Below are positions 50,740 through 60,301 of a DNA stretch of 64,000 nt, one piece after another (positions within the stretch are counted from its first letter, which is position 1; the number at the start of each line of letters is the position of its first letter). This DNA is from an uncultured beta proteobacterium (lineage in GTDB: Bacteria > Pseudomonadota > Gammaproteobacteria > Burkholderiales > Burkholderiaceae_A), in NCBI GenBank assembly GCA_902586195.1, contig CACIGF010000001.1, positions 1 to 64,000 of the forward strand. The letters are read 5' to 3'. A program made the translations under genes and the position numbers. The notes under the pieces were generated by a model. It had not been told where the DNA came from. It worked only from the letters and a program-made list of their open reading frames with translations, and did not search any database.

Positions 50740-52015
50740 CTATCTCTATCCCGTATAGTTTTTTAATCCAGAACCTTATTTCTGAATGTTTTTCTGAATT
50801 ATGATCATTTAAAGCTACGTAAGCATTGTGCAAAAACTTATTCGAAATCTTATTCGCAAGTTCAGATAAAACACCTTCTACAGGTGTACCGTTCTCAACT
50901 TTTCTTATTGCGATCTTGACCTCATTTTCAATTGCCTCTTCACTCCTACTTTTCAATTGCTGTATTATTGGAACAATTTTTCGTTTTTCTTTCCAAATGA
51001 AAAACTCTTCGATATTATCTTCGATAATTTTTCTAGCTTTTTCAGCAGAAGATAGTCTTGCCTTCATATTTTTGTCAATCTGAGCACCTAGGTCATCTAT
51101 TGAAAAAAGAAAAACGTTATCCAGTTTTTTAACTTCAGGTTCAAAATCCCGTGGGACAGCTAAGTCAATACAAACAATAGGACGATTTTTTCTTTTCTTT
51201 AAAGCGGTTGAAATTGCGCCGAGGCCAACCAAAGGCAAAGAACTGGCTGTGCAGCTAATTATTACATCAAAATTCTCTAGATTCCTGTTCAAATTTCCAA
51301 TTTGGAAGTAGTTACCATTAAACTTTTCTATAAGTTCTTGACCTCGCTTAAGGTCTCTATTTGTTAAGGTTATCGACTTTGGCTTCTGTTCTGAAATATG
51401 ATTTAGACAGAGGTTTATCATTTCACCTGCACCAATAAATAAGACATCACAATTGGATAGGTTACCAAAAATCTTTTTGGTTAGTTGGATGGATAAAGAT
51501 GCTAGAGAAATTGATTGCTTCCCGATATCTGTCTCGCTTCGAACTAGCTTTGCGACATTGAATGCTTTTTGGGTTAAATAATCAAGGTTATTACCTGAAT
51601 AACCGAGTTCTTTTGACATGCGGGTTGCAGATTTTAGCTGACCTAAAATCTGAGTTTCACCCATTGCCATAGAATCTAAGCCGCATGCCAGGCAAAAAAT
51701 ATGGGAAACAGCTTCCTTTCCTTCCCGTTTATATGTATGGGCCTGGATTTTTTCAATATTTTCGTTAGCGTATATTGCTAACCAATTTAGTGTTTTATCA
51801 AATATATTTGATAAACTGTCACCATAAAAATAAAATTCTGTACGGTTACATGTCGATAAAATGACCTGCTCAATCGCAAGAGGATCCAGCAGCGTCTTTA
51901 ATTGATGTTGTGCTTGCAATATCTTGTTTTCCGGGATGCTGACTCGCTCTCTCAACGACAAATCAGCGCTTTTATGGTTCAAACCAATAATAAAATAATT
52001 AAAATCCATTAACAT
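50729..52015 (-). CDS. hemA: glutamyl-tRNA reductase
   Basis: 428 residues. Catalytic Cys56 in LSTCNRTEFY, the GLDSMAMGETQILGQ active-site loop, the NADPH-binding FIGAGEM and the C-terminal dimerisation helix are intact. Reduces Glu-tRNA to glutamate-1-semialdehyde, starting heme synthesis by the C5 route. ATG TTA ATG at the start gives two close options (ATG at the first or third codon). Five bases after ilvA, an unusual upstream neighbour. Confidence 0.96.
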   Translation of the reverse strand: MLMDFNYFIIGLNHKSADLSLRERVSIPENKILQAQHQLKTLLDPLAIEQVILSTCNRTEFYFYGDSLSNIFDKTLNWLAIYANENIEKIQAHTYKREGKEAVSHIFCLACGLDSMAMGETQILGQLKSATRMSKELGYSGNNLDYLTQKAFNVAKLVRSETDIGKQSISLASLSIQLTKKIFGNLSNCDVLFIGAGEMINLCLNHISEQKPKSITLTNRDLKRGQELIEKFNGNYFQIGNLNRNLENFDVIISCTASSLPLVGLGAISTALKKRKNRPIVCIDLAVPRDFEPEVKKLDNVFLFSIDDLGAQIDKNMKARLSSAEKARKIIEDNIEEFFIWKEKRKIVPIIQQLKSRSEEAIENEVKIAIRKVENGTPVEGVLSELANKISNKFLHNAYVALNDHNSEKHSEIRFWIKKLYGIEIDDK

Positions 52016-52019
52016 TTTT

Positions 52020-53576
52020 TTATCTTAGAGATTTTTTGTTAAGAAATAGCTTATATGCCAGATTTTTAGATTCGTTTGTATATCCGTATCCTAATTGCTT
52101 GAGAAATTTTTCCAAAAGTCGCCTGTCATCTTCAGGTACCTGTAATCCAATTAATATCTTTCCACTGTCTGTTCCATTATGTTTGTAATTAAACAAAGAA
52201 ATATTCCACGAAGGATGCATTTTAGATAAGAAACTTGTGAGAGCGCCTGGCCGTTCAGGAAAATCAAACTTAAATAATTTTTCGTTATCGGTAAAGTTTG
52301 ATTTCCCTCCGACCATATGCCGTATATGTGATTTTGAGATTTCGTCTTCTGAAAGGTCAAAAACCTTGAATCCATGGGCCTTTAGTGCCTTTAGAGTTTT
52401 TGTTTTTTCTTTCGCATCTTTCACCTCGATACCGGCAAAGACAATAGCCGTGCTCGAATCTTCCATCCTATAATTAAATTCCGTTATGTGGCGATTTCCT
52501 AATGTTTCACATAACTTTAAGAAAGAGCCTCTCTGTTCAGGTAAGGATATAGCTAGTAACGCCTCCTTATTTTCTCCCAACTCCGATCGTTCCGCTATTA
52601 TTCTCAGCCTGTCGAAGTTAACATTAGCACCGCAAGTAATCGCGACTAAATTATCTAATTTTTGTTTATTACCGTTAATTGAGACGTACTTTTTTAGTCC
52701 TGCAAGCGCCATTGCTCCGGCGGGTTCTTGAATTGTGCGAGTGTCCTCAAATATGTCTCTTGTTGCAGCGCAGATTTCATCAGCACTGACTATACAAAAA
52801 TCGTCAACAACAATTTTAGCAAGCTTAAAAGTTTCAGTTCCAACTTGCTTTACAGCAGTGCCATCAGAAAAAATCCCCACGTGTTTAAGTTTAATCCTCT
52901 TTCCGTTTTCAATCGAACGTATCATTGCATCAGAGTCCGTGGTTTGAACACCAATAATCTTTATGTCTGGTCTGATTGACTTAATATAACAACCTATACC
53001 TGATATCAAACCGCCACCACCAACCGCAATAAATATCGCATCGATTGGTTCGGACATCTGCCTAATAATTTCCATTCCTATGGTTCCTTGACCTGCGATA
53101 ACGTGCATGTCATCAAAAGGATGAATTAGTTGTTTCTTACTGCGCCTTGCGATTTTAATGGCTTCTTCAAAAGCATCAGAGTAAGAATCGCCGTGCAATA
53201 CAACATCAGAGCCCAATCTTTTTACTGATGCCACTTTCACTGATGGTGTTGTTTGTGGCATTACGATAGTCGATCTTATTTTGAGTTTTTTGGCAGCGAG
53301 ACTAACTCCTTGCCCATGATTACCTGCTGATGCAGCAATGACTCCCCTCAGACGTTCTGCGGAGTTTAAATGGGAAATTTTATTGTAGGCACCTCGTATT
53401 TTAAATGAGAACGTCTCTTGCTGATCTTCCCTTTTATAAAAAATTTTTTTCCCTATTTTCCCACTGATTATGGGCGCAAACTCTAATTTTGATTCCTTGG
53501 CGACGTCGTAAACGTTAGCGCACAGAATTTTCTTGAGGTATCTATCTAAAATATCTTTTTTTTGTTTACTGTTCAT
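52020..53576 (-). CDS. ilvA: threonine dehydratase, biosynthetic
   Basis: 518 residues: PLP domain with Schiff-base K59 (TFSFKIRGAYNK), the serine/threonine loop AASAGNHGQGVS, the PLP phosphate glycines AVGGGGLISG, and two C-terminal ACT-like regulatory domains (RGSFLKLCETLGN and RPGALTSFLSKM starts). The regulatory part marks the isoleucine-inhibited biosynthetic enzyme. Converts threonine to 2-oxobutanoate for isoleucine. 17 bases after phoR. Confidence 0.97.
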   Translation of the reverse strand: MNSKQKKDILDRYLKKILCANVYDVAKESKLEFAPIISGKIGKKIFYKREDQQETFSFKIRGAYNKISHLNSAERLRGVIAASAGNHGQGVSLAAKKLKIRSTIVMPQTTPSVKVASVKRLGSDVVLHGDSYSDAFEEAIKIARRSKKQLIHPFDDMHVIAGQGTIGMEIIRQMSEPIDAIFIAVGGGGLISGIGCYIKSIRPDIKIIGVQTTDSDAMIRSIENGKRIKLKHVGIFSDGTAVKQVGTETFKLAKIVVDDFCIVSADEICAATRDIFEDTRTIQEPAGAMALAGLKKYVSINGNKQKLDNLVAITCGANVNFDRLRIIAERSELGENKEALLAISLPEQRGSFLKLCETLGNRHITEFNYRMEDSSTAIVFAGIEVKDAKEKTKTLKALKAHGFKVFDLSEDEISKSHIRHMVGGKSNFTDNEKLFKFDFPERPGALTSFLSKMHPSWNISLFNYKHNGTDSGKILIGLQVPEDDRRLLEKFLKQLGYGYTNESKNLAYKLFLNKKSLR

Positions 53577-53593
53577 TTATCTAATTATCTAAT

Positions 53594-54889
53594 CTAATCA
53601 TCGGTAAAGATTGGTGGGAAGATTATGCTGAATTTGCTTCCGATATTTGGTTGACTCTCAATTTTAAGAGAAGCTCCATACTTTTGGACAATCTCATTAA
53701 CTATAGAGAGTCCAAGGCCGGTACCCCTACTTTCCCTTGATCCCGCGCTATCAACTCTATAAAACCTTTCAGTCAACTTGTCGATATGATGCGCTTCAAT
53801 TCCAGGGCCATTATCCCTCACAGCGAAAACCGCTTTACCTTCATCTGAATTTAAACAACTGACTTTTATTTTACCGCCTTTTTCGGTGTAGATTATTGCG
53901 TTATTAATTAAATTCCAAAAAGCACTTCTAAGATTGTCTTCGGTTCCGGACACGAAAACATTGTTTTCGATATCGAAAGAGATTGAATGTTGATCTTTAT
54001 CAATTCTTGCGCTCAACTTTGACAATTCATGCACTAATAAACTAATGTTTGTTCGACGTTTATTCTTAATAGGGTCCGATTTTTCTAGTTTTGAGAGTAG
54101 TAGTAGATCATTGATCAATTCATCCATTCGCTTAGTTTGAATAAGCATTTCAGCTAGCATTCTATTTTTTTCAATTTTGTTAATTTCTATTTCAGAGAGA
54201 GTTTCTAAATATCCAGTTATAACAGTCAAAGGCGTTTTTAGCTCATGGGAAGCGCTAGCAACAAAGTCTTTCTTTTCAACTTCTAGTTGCCTCAGTTTTG
54301 TTACATCTCTACATAAAATTATTTTTTGGGTAGCATCAAAAGGCAACAACTTAAATTCTAGGGATTTCTTCTCAAGATTTAAGTCCTCGATGATGATTGT
54401 CTTATTTAATTGTCCGCTGAGCAAATACTCTGCAAAACTTGGGTGTCTTACGTGATTAAGGATGTTAGAACCGAAATCTTGTTCTTGTCTGATGTTTAAA
54501 TAACGCTCTGCTCTAGGAGTTACCGCGACTATGTAATTATTATTATCTATGACTAAAATCCCATCTTCCATGGCCTCTGTTGCTCTTCTGAAAGCTGCTA
54601 AATTATTTTTTAATTTGCTTTCTTGAAGCTCTGCTTCTTTTGCTAAAGACTGAGCAGAGGAATAAATCAACTTCCAAATACCATAGCCGTTGGGAATTGT
54701 TGCATATGACGACTTCTTCAACCAGGCAAGAAAGCGTTGTTGCTGAAACGATTGATATATTACCCATAGGCCTAAAATAAATATGTAAGTTAATAGACCA
54801 ATAATTAAAGACGTTGTCACTCCGAGCAATAGAACGGATAACGTCAGAACGATCAAAAAAATAAACACCCTAAACATACTTATCGTCAT
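53594..54889 (-). CDS. phoR: phosphate-regulon sensor histidine kinase
   Basis: 431 residues, the usual PhoR length. Two N-terminal membrane helices (about 5-22 and 25-46), a PAS domain (AMEDGILVIDNNNYIVAVTPRAE), the phosphorylated His215 (FVASASHELKTPLT), then N box NLINNAIIYTEKG, G1 VRDNGPGIE and G2 RGTGLGLSIV. Paired with phoB 50 bases upstream. Identity as PhoR rests on layout and pairing; pstSCAB-phoU are not in the window. Confidence 0.92.
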   Translation of the reverse strand: MTISMFRVFIFLIVLTLSVLLLGVTTSLIIGLLTYIFILGLWVIYQSFQQQRFLAWLKKSSYATIPNGYGIWKLIYSSAQSLAKEAELQESKLKNNLAAFRRATEAMEDGILVIDNNNYIVAVTPRAERYLNIRQEQDFGSNILNHVRHPSFAEYLLSGQLNKTIIIEDLNLEKKSLEFKLLPFDATQKIILCRDVTKLRQLEVEKKDFVASASHELKTPLTVITGYLETLSEIEINKIEKNRMLAEMLIQTKRMDELINDLLLLSKLEKSDPIKNKRRTNISLLVHELSKLSARIDKDQHSISFDIENNVFVSGTEDNLRSAFWNLINNAIIYTEKGGKIKVSCLNSDEGKAVFAVRDNGPGIEAHHIDKLTERFYRVDSAGSRESRGTGLGLSIVNEIVQKYGASLKIESQPNIGSKFSIIFPPIFTDD

Positions 54890-54939
54890 ATGATCCGTGC
54901 CAAATCAAAAGTACTTATCCTAGTATTTATAATTTTGAT

Positions 54940-55650
54940 TTATGGAAAGGGCTGATTGTTTTGTTCACCGATAAACTTGTAACCAACACCTCTGACAGTC
55001 TGAATTAGCTTATGAAAGCCCGTGCTTGTTAATGCTTGTCTCAAACGCCTGACGTGAACATCAACGGTTCTTTCTTCCACAAATACATGGTCGCCCCAAA
55101 CATGGTTCAGAAGGTGAGCCCTAGAATGGACTCTGTCAGTATGAGTCATGAAATAATGTAGAAGCTTAAACTCCTTGGGGCCGAGTGTAATTTCTTGCTT
55201 GTTACCTGAAACTGTGCGGGTAGCAGGATACAGCGATAGTCCAAAATTACTAACAGCATCTTCTGTAAGTTCTGGTGATCTTCTCCTTAGTAGAGCTCGA
55301 ATTCTTGCGACAAGTTCTTTGGGCGAAAAAGGCTTTACAACATAATCGTCACAACCAGCATTGAGTCCCTCAATTTTATCTTCCTCTAACGACTTTGCAG
55401 TTAACATAATTATCGGTATATTCTGCGTTCTTTTGTCATTTCTTATAAGTTTTGCGAACGTTGGACCACTTGTACCGGGTAGCATCCAATCCAAAATAAT
55501 TAAGCCTGGGATGATTGTCTTAACAACATTTTCTGCCTGCTTGACGTTATTAGTACTTATCACTTCATATCCAGCAGATTTCAAATTTAGTCTGAGAATA
55601 TCTGAAATTGCAGGTTCATCTTCAATGGTTAAAATAGTACACTGGTTCAT
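54940..55650 (-). CDS. phoB: phosphate-regulon response regulator
   Basis: 236 residues. Receiver domain with phosphoacceptor D54 (LIILDWMLPGT), acidic pair ED at 10-11, K in VVKPFSPKELVAR. OmpR-type winged helix from about 130 (LGPKEFKLLHYFMTH, EERTVDVHVRRLRQAL). PhoB activates phosphate-starvation genes. No PhoB box is visible in its 28-base gap to the divergent DUF971 gene. Confidence 0.93.
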   Translation of the reverse strand: MNQCTILTIEDEPAISDILRLNLKSAGYEVISTNNVKQAENVVKTIIPGLIILDWMLPGTSGPTFAKLIRNDKRTQNIPIIMLTAKSLEEDKIEGLNAGCDDYVVKPFSPKELVARIRALLRRRSPELTEDAVSNFGLSLYPATRTVSGNKQEITLGPKEFKLLHYFMTHTDRVHSRAHLLNHVWGDHVFVEERTVDVHVRRLRQALTSTGFHKLIQTVRGVGYKFIGEQNNQPFP

Positions 55651-55678
55651 AAATACAAATTAAATTTTTTATTCGCTT

Positions 55679-56092
55679 ATGTCAACGAGCACAGAAAATG
55701 GCACCGCACCGAAACAGATTACCCTAGACGAAAATACCGGTAGTTTGAGTTTGCTTTACTCAAAAAAAAGAGAATGTAAATTTACATGCGAATTTTTAAG
55801 AGTTTTTTCTCCTTCTGCAGAAGTTGTCGGACACGGCCCCGGCCAAAGGATAAACCCGATTGATAAGCAGAATGTCAGAATCTTAGGGGTTGAGCCTGTA
55901 GGAAATTATGCGATTAAAATTATATTTTCGGATGGTCATGATACTGGTATTTATTCATGGAAATATTTTCAGTGGCTAGCTGCGAATAAAAAAGATCTGT
56001 GGGCAAAGTATATTAAAGAAACTACTAGTGGAGCGGGCGAAATAGATTACAAAAACCACAAAAACTATGGAAATAACATGAATGAGGAATGA
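55679..56092 (+). CDS. DUF971 domain protein
   Basis: 137 residues with a DUF971 (gamma-butyrobetaine hydroxylase N-terminal-like) domain: ITLDENTGSLSLLYS, CEFLRVFSPSAEVVGHG, VRILGVEPVGNYAIKIIFSDGHDTGIYSW. Small proteins of this family are linked with Fe-S biology or are uncharacterised. The gene sits directly before ubiE, its usual betaproteobacterial position, with a 4-base overlap. Its exact role is unknown. Confidence 0.88.
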   Translation: MSTSTENGTAPKQITLDENTGSLSLLYSKKRECKFTCEFLRVFSPSAEVVGHGPGQRINPIDKQNVRILGVEPVGNYAIKIIFSDGHDTGIYSWKYFQWLAANKKDLWAKYIKETTSGAGEIDYKNHKNYGNNMNEE

Positions 56093-56847
56093 AAATAGGC
56101 ATGAAAGAAGATAGCAATACTGTAGATTTTGGTCATGCAAGGGTCAAACGCGGTGAAAAAAGCGGGCTAGTCCGGGAAGTGTTTTCAGAGGTGTCTGAGA
56201 CATATGATCTTTTTAATGATATAGCTTCGCTTGGTTTTCACAGAGTATGGAAAAAATACGCACTTTGGTTATTAAACTTGAAAAGTGGCGAAGCCTTGTT
56301 GGATGTTGCAAGTGGTTCTGGTGATCTGGCAATTAAGGCCACTGAGTTGGTTAAACCGGCTGGCACTGTAGTTATGTGTGATATTAACGACAGAATGTTA
56401 GAACATGGAAGGAATCGTTGTCTGGACGAAGGTAAGCTTATACCACTGGTTAAAGCAAATGCGGAAAATCTTCCCTTTGTGGATAATTCTTTTGATAAGT
56501 TAACTATTGGGTTTGGGTTAAGGAACATTACCGATAAAACAAAAGCTTTGAATGAATTCAAAAGGGTGTTACGTCCCGGCGGCAAAGCTCTCATTTTGGA
56601 ATTTTCGCGAATGTCAGATGGGAACCCAATGAAAAAAGTATACGATTGGTATTCCTATAATATTCTCCCGAAATTGGGTGAACTAACAGCCGGGAAGAGC
56701 GGTCCTTATACTTACCTTGTCGAGTCGATAAGAGAATACCCCGCCCCTGATCAGATTTCAGAATTGTTAAAAAGTGTAGGTTTTTCATCAGTGAGATTTC
56801 AGCCGTTGTTTCCGGGAGGGGTGACTGTTCACCAAGTTACGAAATAA
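56089..56847 (+). CDS. ubiE: ubiquinone/menaquinone biosynthesis C-methyltransferase
   Basis: 252 residues. FSEVSETYDLFNDIASLGFHRVWKK is the family N-terminus (the YD-x-N-D segment). Motif I LLDVASGSGDLAI at about 68-80, post-I VMCDINDRML, and the late GFGLRNITDK signature are intact. Methylates the ubiquinone ring. Start at 56089 (ATGA overlap) or at the ATG 12 bases later (AGG upstream); undecided. Genome with bc1 complex fits a ubiquinone user. Confidence 0.96.
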   Translation: MKIGMKEDSNTVDFGHARVKRGEKSGLVREVFSEVSETYDLFNDIASLGFHRVWKKYALWLLNLKSGEALLDVASGSGDLAIKATELVKPAGTVVMCDINDRMLEHGRNRCLDEGKLIPLVKANAENLPFVDNSFDKLTIGFGLRNITDKTKALNEFKRVLRPGGKALILEFSRMSDGNPMKKVYDWYSYNILPKLGELTAGKSGPYTYLVESIREYPAPDQISELLKSVGFSSVRFQPLFPGGVTVHQVTK

Positions 56848-56873
56848 AAGTATTTTTAAAAAGGGGAGTTAGT

Positions 56874-57770
56874 ATGGCCGGGTTAACATTAAACAAACCA
56901 AATAAATTTATCACGAGTTTTTTGCTGATTTCTTTTTTTAGCTTATTAGCTCTTGAATCATCAGAAGCTCGCCGGATGGGCGGAGGGCGCTCTTTTGGGA
57001 AAATGCCTCCTATTAAGCGTCAAGCTACTACCCCTCCGAAAGCTGCTGAGAATGTTAGTCGTAAAAATGCTCCGAATGCCGCTGTGTCGAAAAGGGGAGG
57101 CATGGGTATGTTGGGAGGGTTAGCAGCCGGACTAGGTCTGGCAGCCCTGGCATCCTATCTAGGGATTGGTGAAGAATTGATGGGCCTTCTGGTCATTTTG
57201 GGTATTTGTCTTCTTTGTTTTATTGCTTTTCGAGTTTTTCTTTCAAAAGGGTTAGCAAGAATGGCCTTTGCTGGTGGTTCGCCAGAAAGGTTCCCTCAAA
57301 CCCGCGTCGAAGAAAGGTCCGATAATATAACTACAAGGGTTAATGATGAAGTGCATTACGCAAATGATAACTTTGAATGGGAAATACCAGAAAAAGAAAA
57401 TTTTTTAGATGTTGCTAAGTCGAAATTTATTGAGCTTCAAGAGCATTGGTCATCAGGCGATTTAGCTCAGTTAGAAAACTTTTGTACAGGTGATCTGATG
57501 GAACACTTATCGAGAGAATTTAAAAAAGAGGATAGAACGCATCATAATCTTTCCGTGGTAGAGTTAAATGCCCATCTCGAGGGGAGCAAGACTATTAAAA
57601 AAGAGTCTGGAGCGACCGTATCAGAAGTTTACATAAGATTTAACGGCCTTATGAGAGATTCGGAGTCTTTGCCGATAAAATTTAATGAGGTATGGACTTT
57701 ACAAAAGACAAATAACTCAAATCAAGGTTGGTTGTTGGCAGGCATTTTTCAGGATGAGCAATTGGACTAA
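56874..57770 (+). CDS. Tim44-like domain membrane protein
   Basis: 298 residues: signal or anchor (about 12-32), a Gly/Arg/Pro-rich linker, two membrane segments near 79-120 (GGLAAGLGLAALASYLGI then a Leu/Ile-rich helix), and a C-terminal Tim44-like domain (residues about 170-298, FIELQEHWSSGDLAQLENFC). It occurs between ubiE and ubiJ in betaproteobacteria. Proteins of this kind are uncharacterised membrane factors. GGGGAG precedes the ATG. Confidence 0.85.
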   Translation: MAGLTLNKPNKFITSFLLISFFSLLALESSEARRMGGGRSFGKMPPIKRQATTPPKAAENVSRKNAPNAAVSKRGGMGMLGGLAAGLGLAALASYLGIGEELMGLLVILGICLLCFIAFRVFLSKGLARMAFAGGSPERFPQTRVEERSDNITTRVNDEVHYANDNFEWEIPEKENFLDVAKSKFIELQEHWSSGDLAQLENFCTGDLMEHLSREFKKEDRTHHNLSVVELNAHLEGSKTIKKESGATVSEVYIRFNGLMRDSESLPIKFNEVWTLQKTNNSNQGWLLAGIFQDEQLD

Positions 57771-57782
57771 GGATTAATTAAA

Positions 57783-58364
57783 ATGACAAGTTGGCGCTTC
57801 GTAGCCAGAGATTTTATTAATCGACAGCTTGAAAATGATGAAGCTTTTCTGGTTCAAACTAAGATTCTTTCAGGGAAAAGAGTTATTGTTCTGATGCCGG
57901 ACATTTTACCGGCCCTGGTGTCGTTAGAGATAGAGATTGGCACTGACGGTCTTGTTGACGACATAAAGGTCACTGACAGAGAAATAGAACAAGGCGAAGG
58001 CATTCTGAGGATTATTGTTGCCAAAAAATTTATAATATCAAGGATGCAAAAGGTAGCTTCTGGTTTTTTATCGCCTGATGAAAATGCATCTGGCCGTTCA
58101 TCTTTGTTTGGACAGGGTTTGAAAATTGAGGGCGACGTTGACGATATTCAGACCGTAGGTGATATAGTTGACGGAGTAATCGACAGAGTTAGTCGAAAAT
58201 ATAACGACGTAAAAATTTTTAAAGAAAACTTAACTAAGGGCACTAGCTGGTTTTTAGGTGATTTCATAGCCAGGAAAAGGGATCTTGACAAACAGAGTCG
58301 AACCCTGGACGAACTCATGGAGCGGGTAAAAAATTTAGAAAAAGAGCTTAAATTTCCTCGTTGA
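57783..58364 (+). CDS. ubiJ: ubiquinone biosynthesis accessory factor UbiJ
   Basis: 193 residues. The SCP2-type lipid-binding domain occupies the first about 110 residues. A C-terminal helical region ending in a coiled-coil (TLDELMERVKNLEKELK) follows, the UbiJ layout. With UbiK it supports the cytosolic Ubi complex. Overlaps the convergent pgi by 17 bases. ubiB, which normally follows, is not here. Confidence 0.85.
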   Translation: MTSWRFVARDFINRQLENDEAFLVQTKILSGKRVIVLMPDILPALVSLEIEIGTDGLVDDIKVTDREIEQGEGILRIIVAKKFIISRMQKVASGFLSPDENASGRSSLFGQGLKIEGDVDDIQTVGDIVDGVIDRVSRKYNDVKIFKENLTKGTSWFLGDFIARKRDLDKQSRTLDELMERVKNLEKELKFPR

Positions 58365-59835
58365 TGTTACTGGTTTTTGACAGCAAAAGTCGCTTACCCA
58401 GTTCAACTCCCGGTTGATCAAAGCAGTTTAGATTCCAAAATACACTTTGCACGAATACCTTGTGTTCCATTAGTGCCATGAGAGCTCCTAAATTGTAGGG
58501 CGAAATACCGTTTATACTTAGTATTGAGCTCGGTCTGTTGCCATCAAAACCATTCAAAGGAGAACCCACTGCGAGAGCATCCGCCTGTGCCCGAATATTT
58601 TCTTCAGTATAAGATGAAACGGGCAGATTGTTTGTCTCAGATCCATCTTCGAGAACTTCGATAAAGGTGGTAGGAACGATATCTGTACCTTGGTGTAAAA
58701 GTTGGAAGTAGGCATGCTGCGCGTCAAATCCTGAACCACCCCAAATAACGCCAGATGTTGGGTAGGATACCTTAACACCCTCTTTATTGATTGATTTTCC
58801 AAGCGATTCCATTTCGAGTTGTTGTAAATAAGGTACGAAATTGTCAAGCGCTGAAGAATAACTTACGACTAATTGTGTAGGGAAATTCAAAAAGGTTCTG
58901 TTCCAAATTGAGATTAAAGCCATGATTATTGGTAAGTTTTGGAGAACTGTCGCTTTATAAAAATGCTGGTCCATGTTTTTTGCTCCTATTCGAAAACTGT
59001 TAAAATTCTCCTTACCAGCCATTAGCGCAAGAGAAAAACCCATAGCAGACCAAATTGAAAAGCGTCCACCTAATTTTTCAGGAATTTCGAAAATATGGTC
59101 ACTTATGAAACCTTTAGCTTTAGCGCTTTTTGGATTGCTAGTCACGACTAAAAATTGGGAGAATACACTTGTGGTACCACATCCGTGATCATGTAACCAT
59201 TTTCTCGCATAATCGAAAAGGAAGAAAACTTCGGGAGTTTTAAAGGATTTACTCTGCACAACAAAAAAAGTGGTTCTGGCGTTACAACTTATAAGATATT
59301 CAGACAAATCCAGACCATCTGGATTAGAGAAGAAAGCAAATTTCAATCTCGAAGTTCGGTACTTATGTTTTAACGCTTTGTGCACGAATTTTTGAGGTAT
59401 CATTGATCCCCCTAGCCCGAGAAAAATTACATTCTCAAAACGATCATTTTTCCAACCTGTTTTTTCTCCTTTTTCTAATTTTTCGCATAATTCTTGAACC
59501 ATAAGAAATTGTTTTTCTATTTGCTTCCATGTTTCAGTATTTTCATCTTTGAAACCAACCTCTCCTTGACGAAAAAAAGTGTGCAAGGCCATTTCTTTTC
59601 CCGAAAATAGGCTCCTTACTTTTCTTTTGAAATTTTTAATTTGATCAAGTTTGGTTAAACTAGTTAAAATTTTTTGGTCGACAAGTTGTCGGCTGTAATC
59701 TAAAGAGATATCCTCAAATTTAATCAGTTGCTCACTTTTGGGAACGAGGGTATTTACTTCGTCTCTTTTAAGCTTCTTCATTATTTCTGAAGCCTTTTTA
59801 ATCAAGTCTGCAAGTAGTAGGTCGTTGGTATTCAT
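58348..59835 (-). CDS. pgi: glucose-6-phosphate isomerase
   Basis: 495 residues from the ATG at 59835 (a TTG at 59847 is an alternative). Substrate site FLGLGGSMIPQKF near 140, the catalytic Glu region GRFSIWSAMGFSLAL, and the His/Gln segment GGSGFDAQHAYFQLLHQGTDIVP are intact. Shorter than E. coli Pgi (549), mainly at the ends and in loops. Interconverts glucose-6-P and fructose-6-P. Convergent with ubiJ. Confidence 0.94.
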   Translation of the reverse strand: MNTNDLLLADLIKKASEIMKKLKRDEVNTLVPKSEQLIKFEDISLDYSRQLVDQKILTSLTKLDQIKNFKRKVRSLFSGKEMALHTFFRQGEVGFKDENTETWKQIEKQFLMVQELCEKLEKGEKTGWKNDRFENVIFLGLGGSMIPQKFVHKALKHKYRTSRLKFAFFSNPDGLDLSEYLISCNARTTFFVVQSKSFKTPEVFFLFDYARKWLHDHGCGTTSVFSQFLVVTSNPKSAKAKGFISDHIFEIPEKLGGRFSIWSAMGFSLALMAGKENFNSFRIGAKNMDQHFYKATVLQNLPIIMALISIWNRTFLNFPTQLVVSYSSALDNFVPYLQQLEMESLGKSINKEGVKVSYPTSGVIWGGSGFDAQHAYFQLLHQGTDIVPTTFIEVLEDGSETNNLPVSSYTEENIRAQADALAVGSPLNGFDGNRPSSILSINGISPYNLGALMALMEHKVFVQSVFWNLNCFDQPGVELGKRLLLSKTSNINEEI

Positions 59836-59917
59836 ATCTTTTTTCAATTTTTATCTCGTTTGTTGCAGTTTGTGGTACTTTTAAAAAGAACGCTAACATA
59901 GATAATTTACAAAAAAA

Positions 59918-60268
59918 ATGCAAAATGTAATTTTAAAAGGAAAACTTCATAGGGTTACTGTCACGGGAAATGATTTGCACTATGAAGGCTCAATATCAAT
60001 AGACCGGTCATTGCTCGAACTGGCTGGAATCCATGAGTTTGAGAAGGTTGAAATTTATAATATCAATACTGGTGAGAGGTTCGAAACATACGCACTTGCG
60101 TCTAAAGCAGGGTCCGGTGTTGTTGCATTAAATGGCGCTGCAGCTCGAAAGGCCATGAAAGGCGACCTTTTAATTATCTGCAGCTACGTATTACTTTCTT
60201 CAGACAAATTAGGGACCTACACGCCTACCGTCATAAAGGTCGATGAGAACAATACACCACTTGGATAG
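59918..60268 (+). CDS. panD: aspartate 1-decarboxylase
   Basis: 116 residues. Self-cleavage site Gly24-Ser25 in HYEGSISID generates the pyruvoyl group. K9 and Y58-type residues (IYNINTGERFETYA) and NGAAARKAMKGD complete the site. Makes beta-alanine for pantothenate and coenzyme A. Divergent from pgi across 82 bases. 33 bases before the pabB-pabC fusion gene. Confidence 0.96.
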   Translation: MQNVILKGKLHRVTVTGNDLHYEGSISIDRSLLELAGIHEFEKVEIYNINTGERFETYALASKAGSGVVALNGAAARKAMKGDLLIICSYVLLSSDKLGTYTPTVIKVDENNTPLG

Positions 60269-60301
60269 TATTTTCATGCTGTTTTATTAATAAAGTGCAA
60301 A

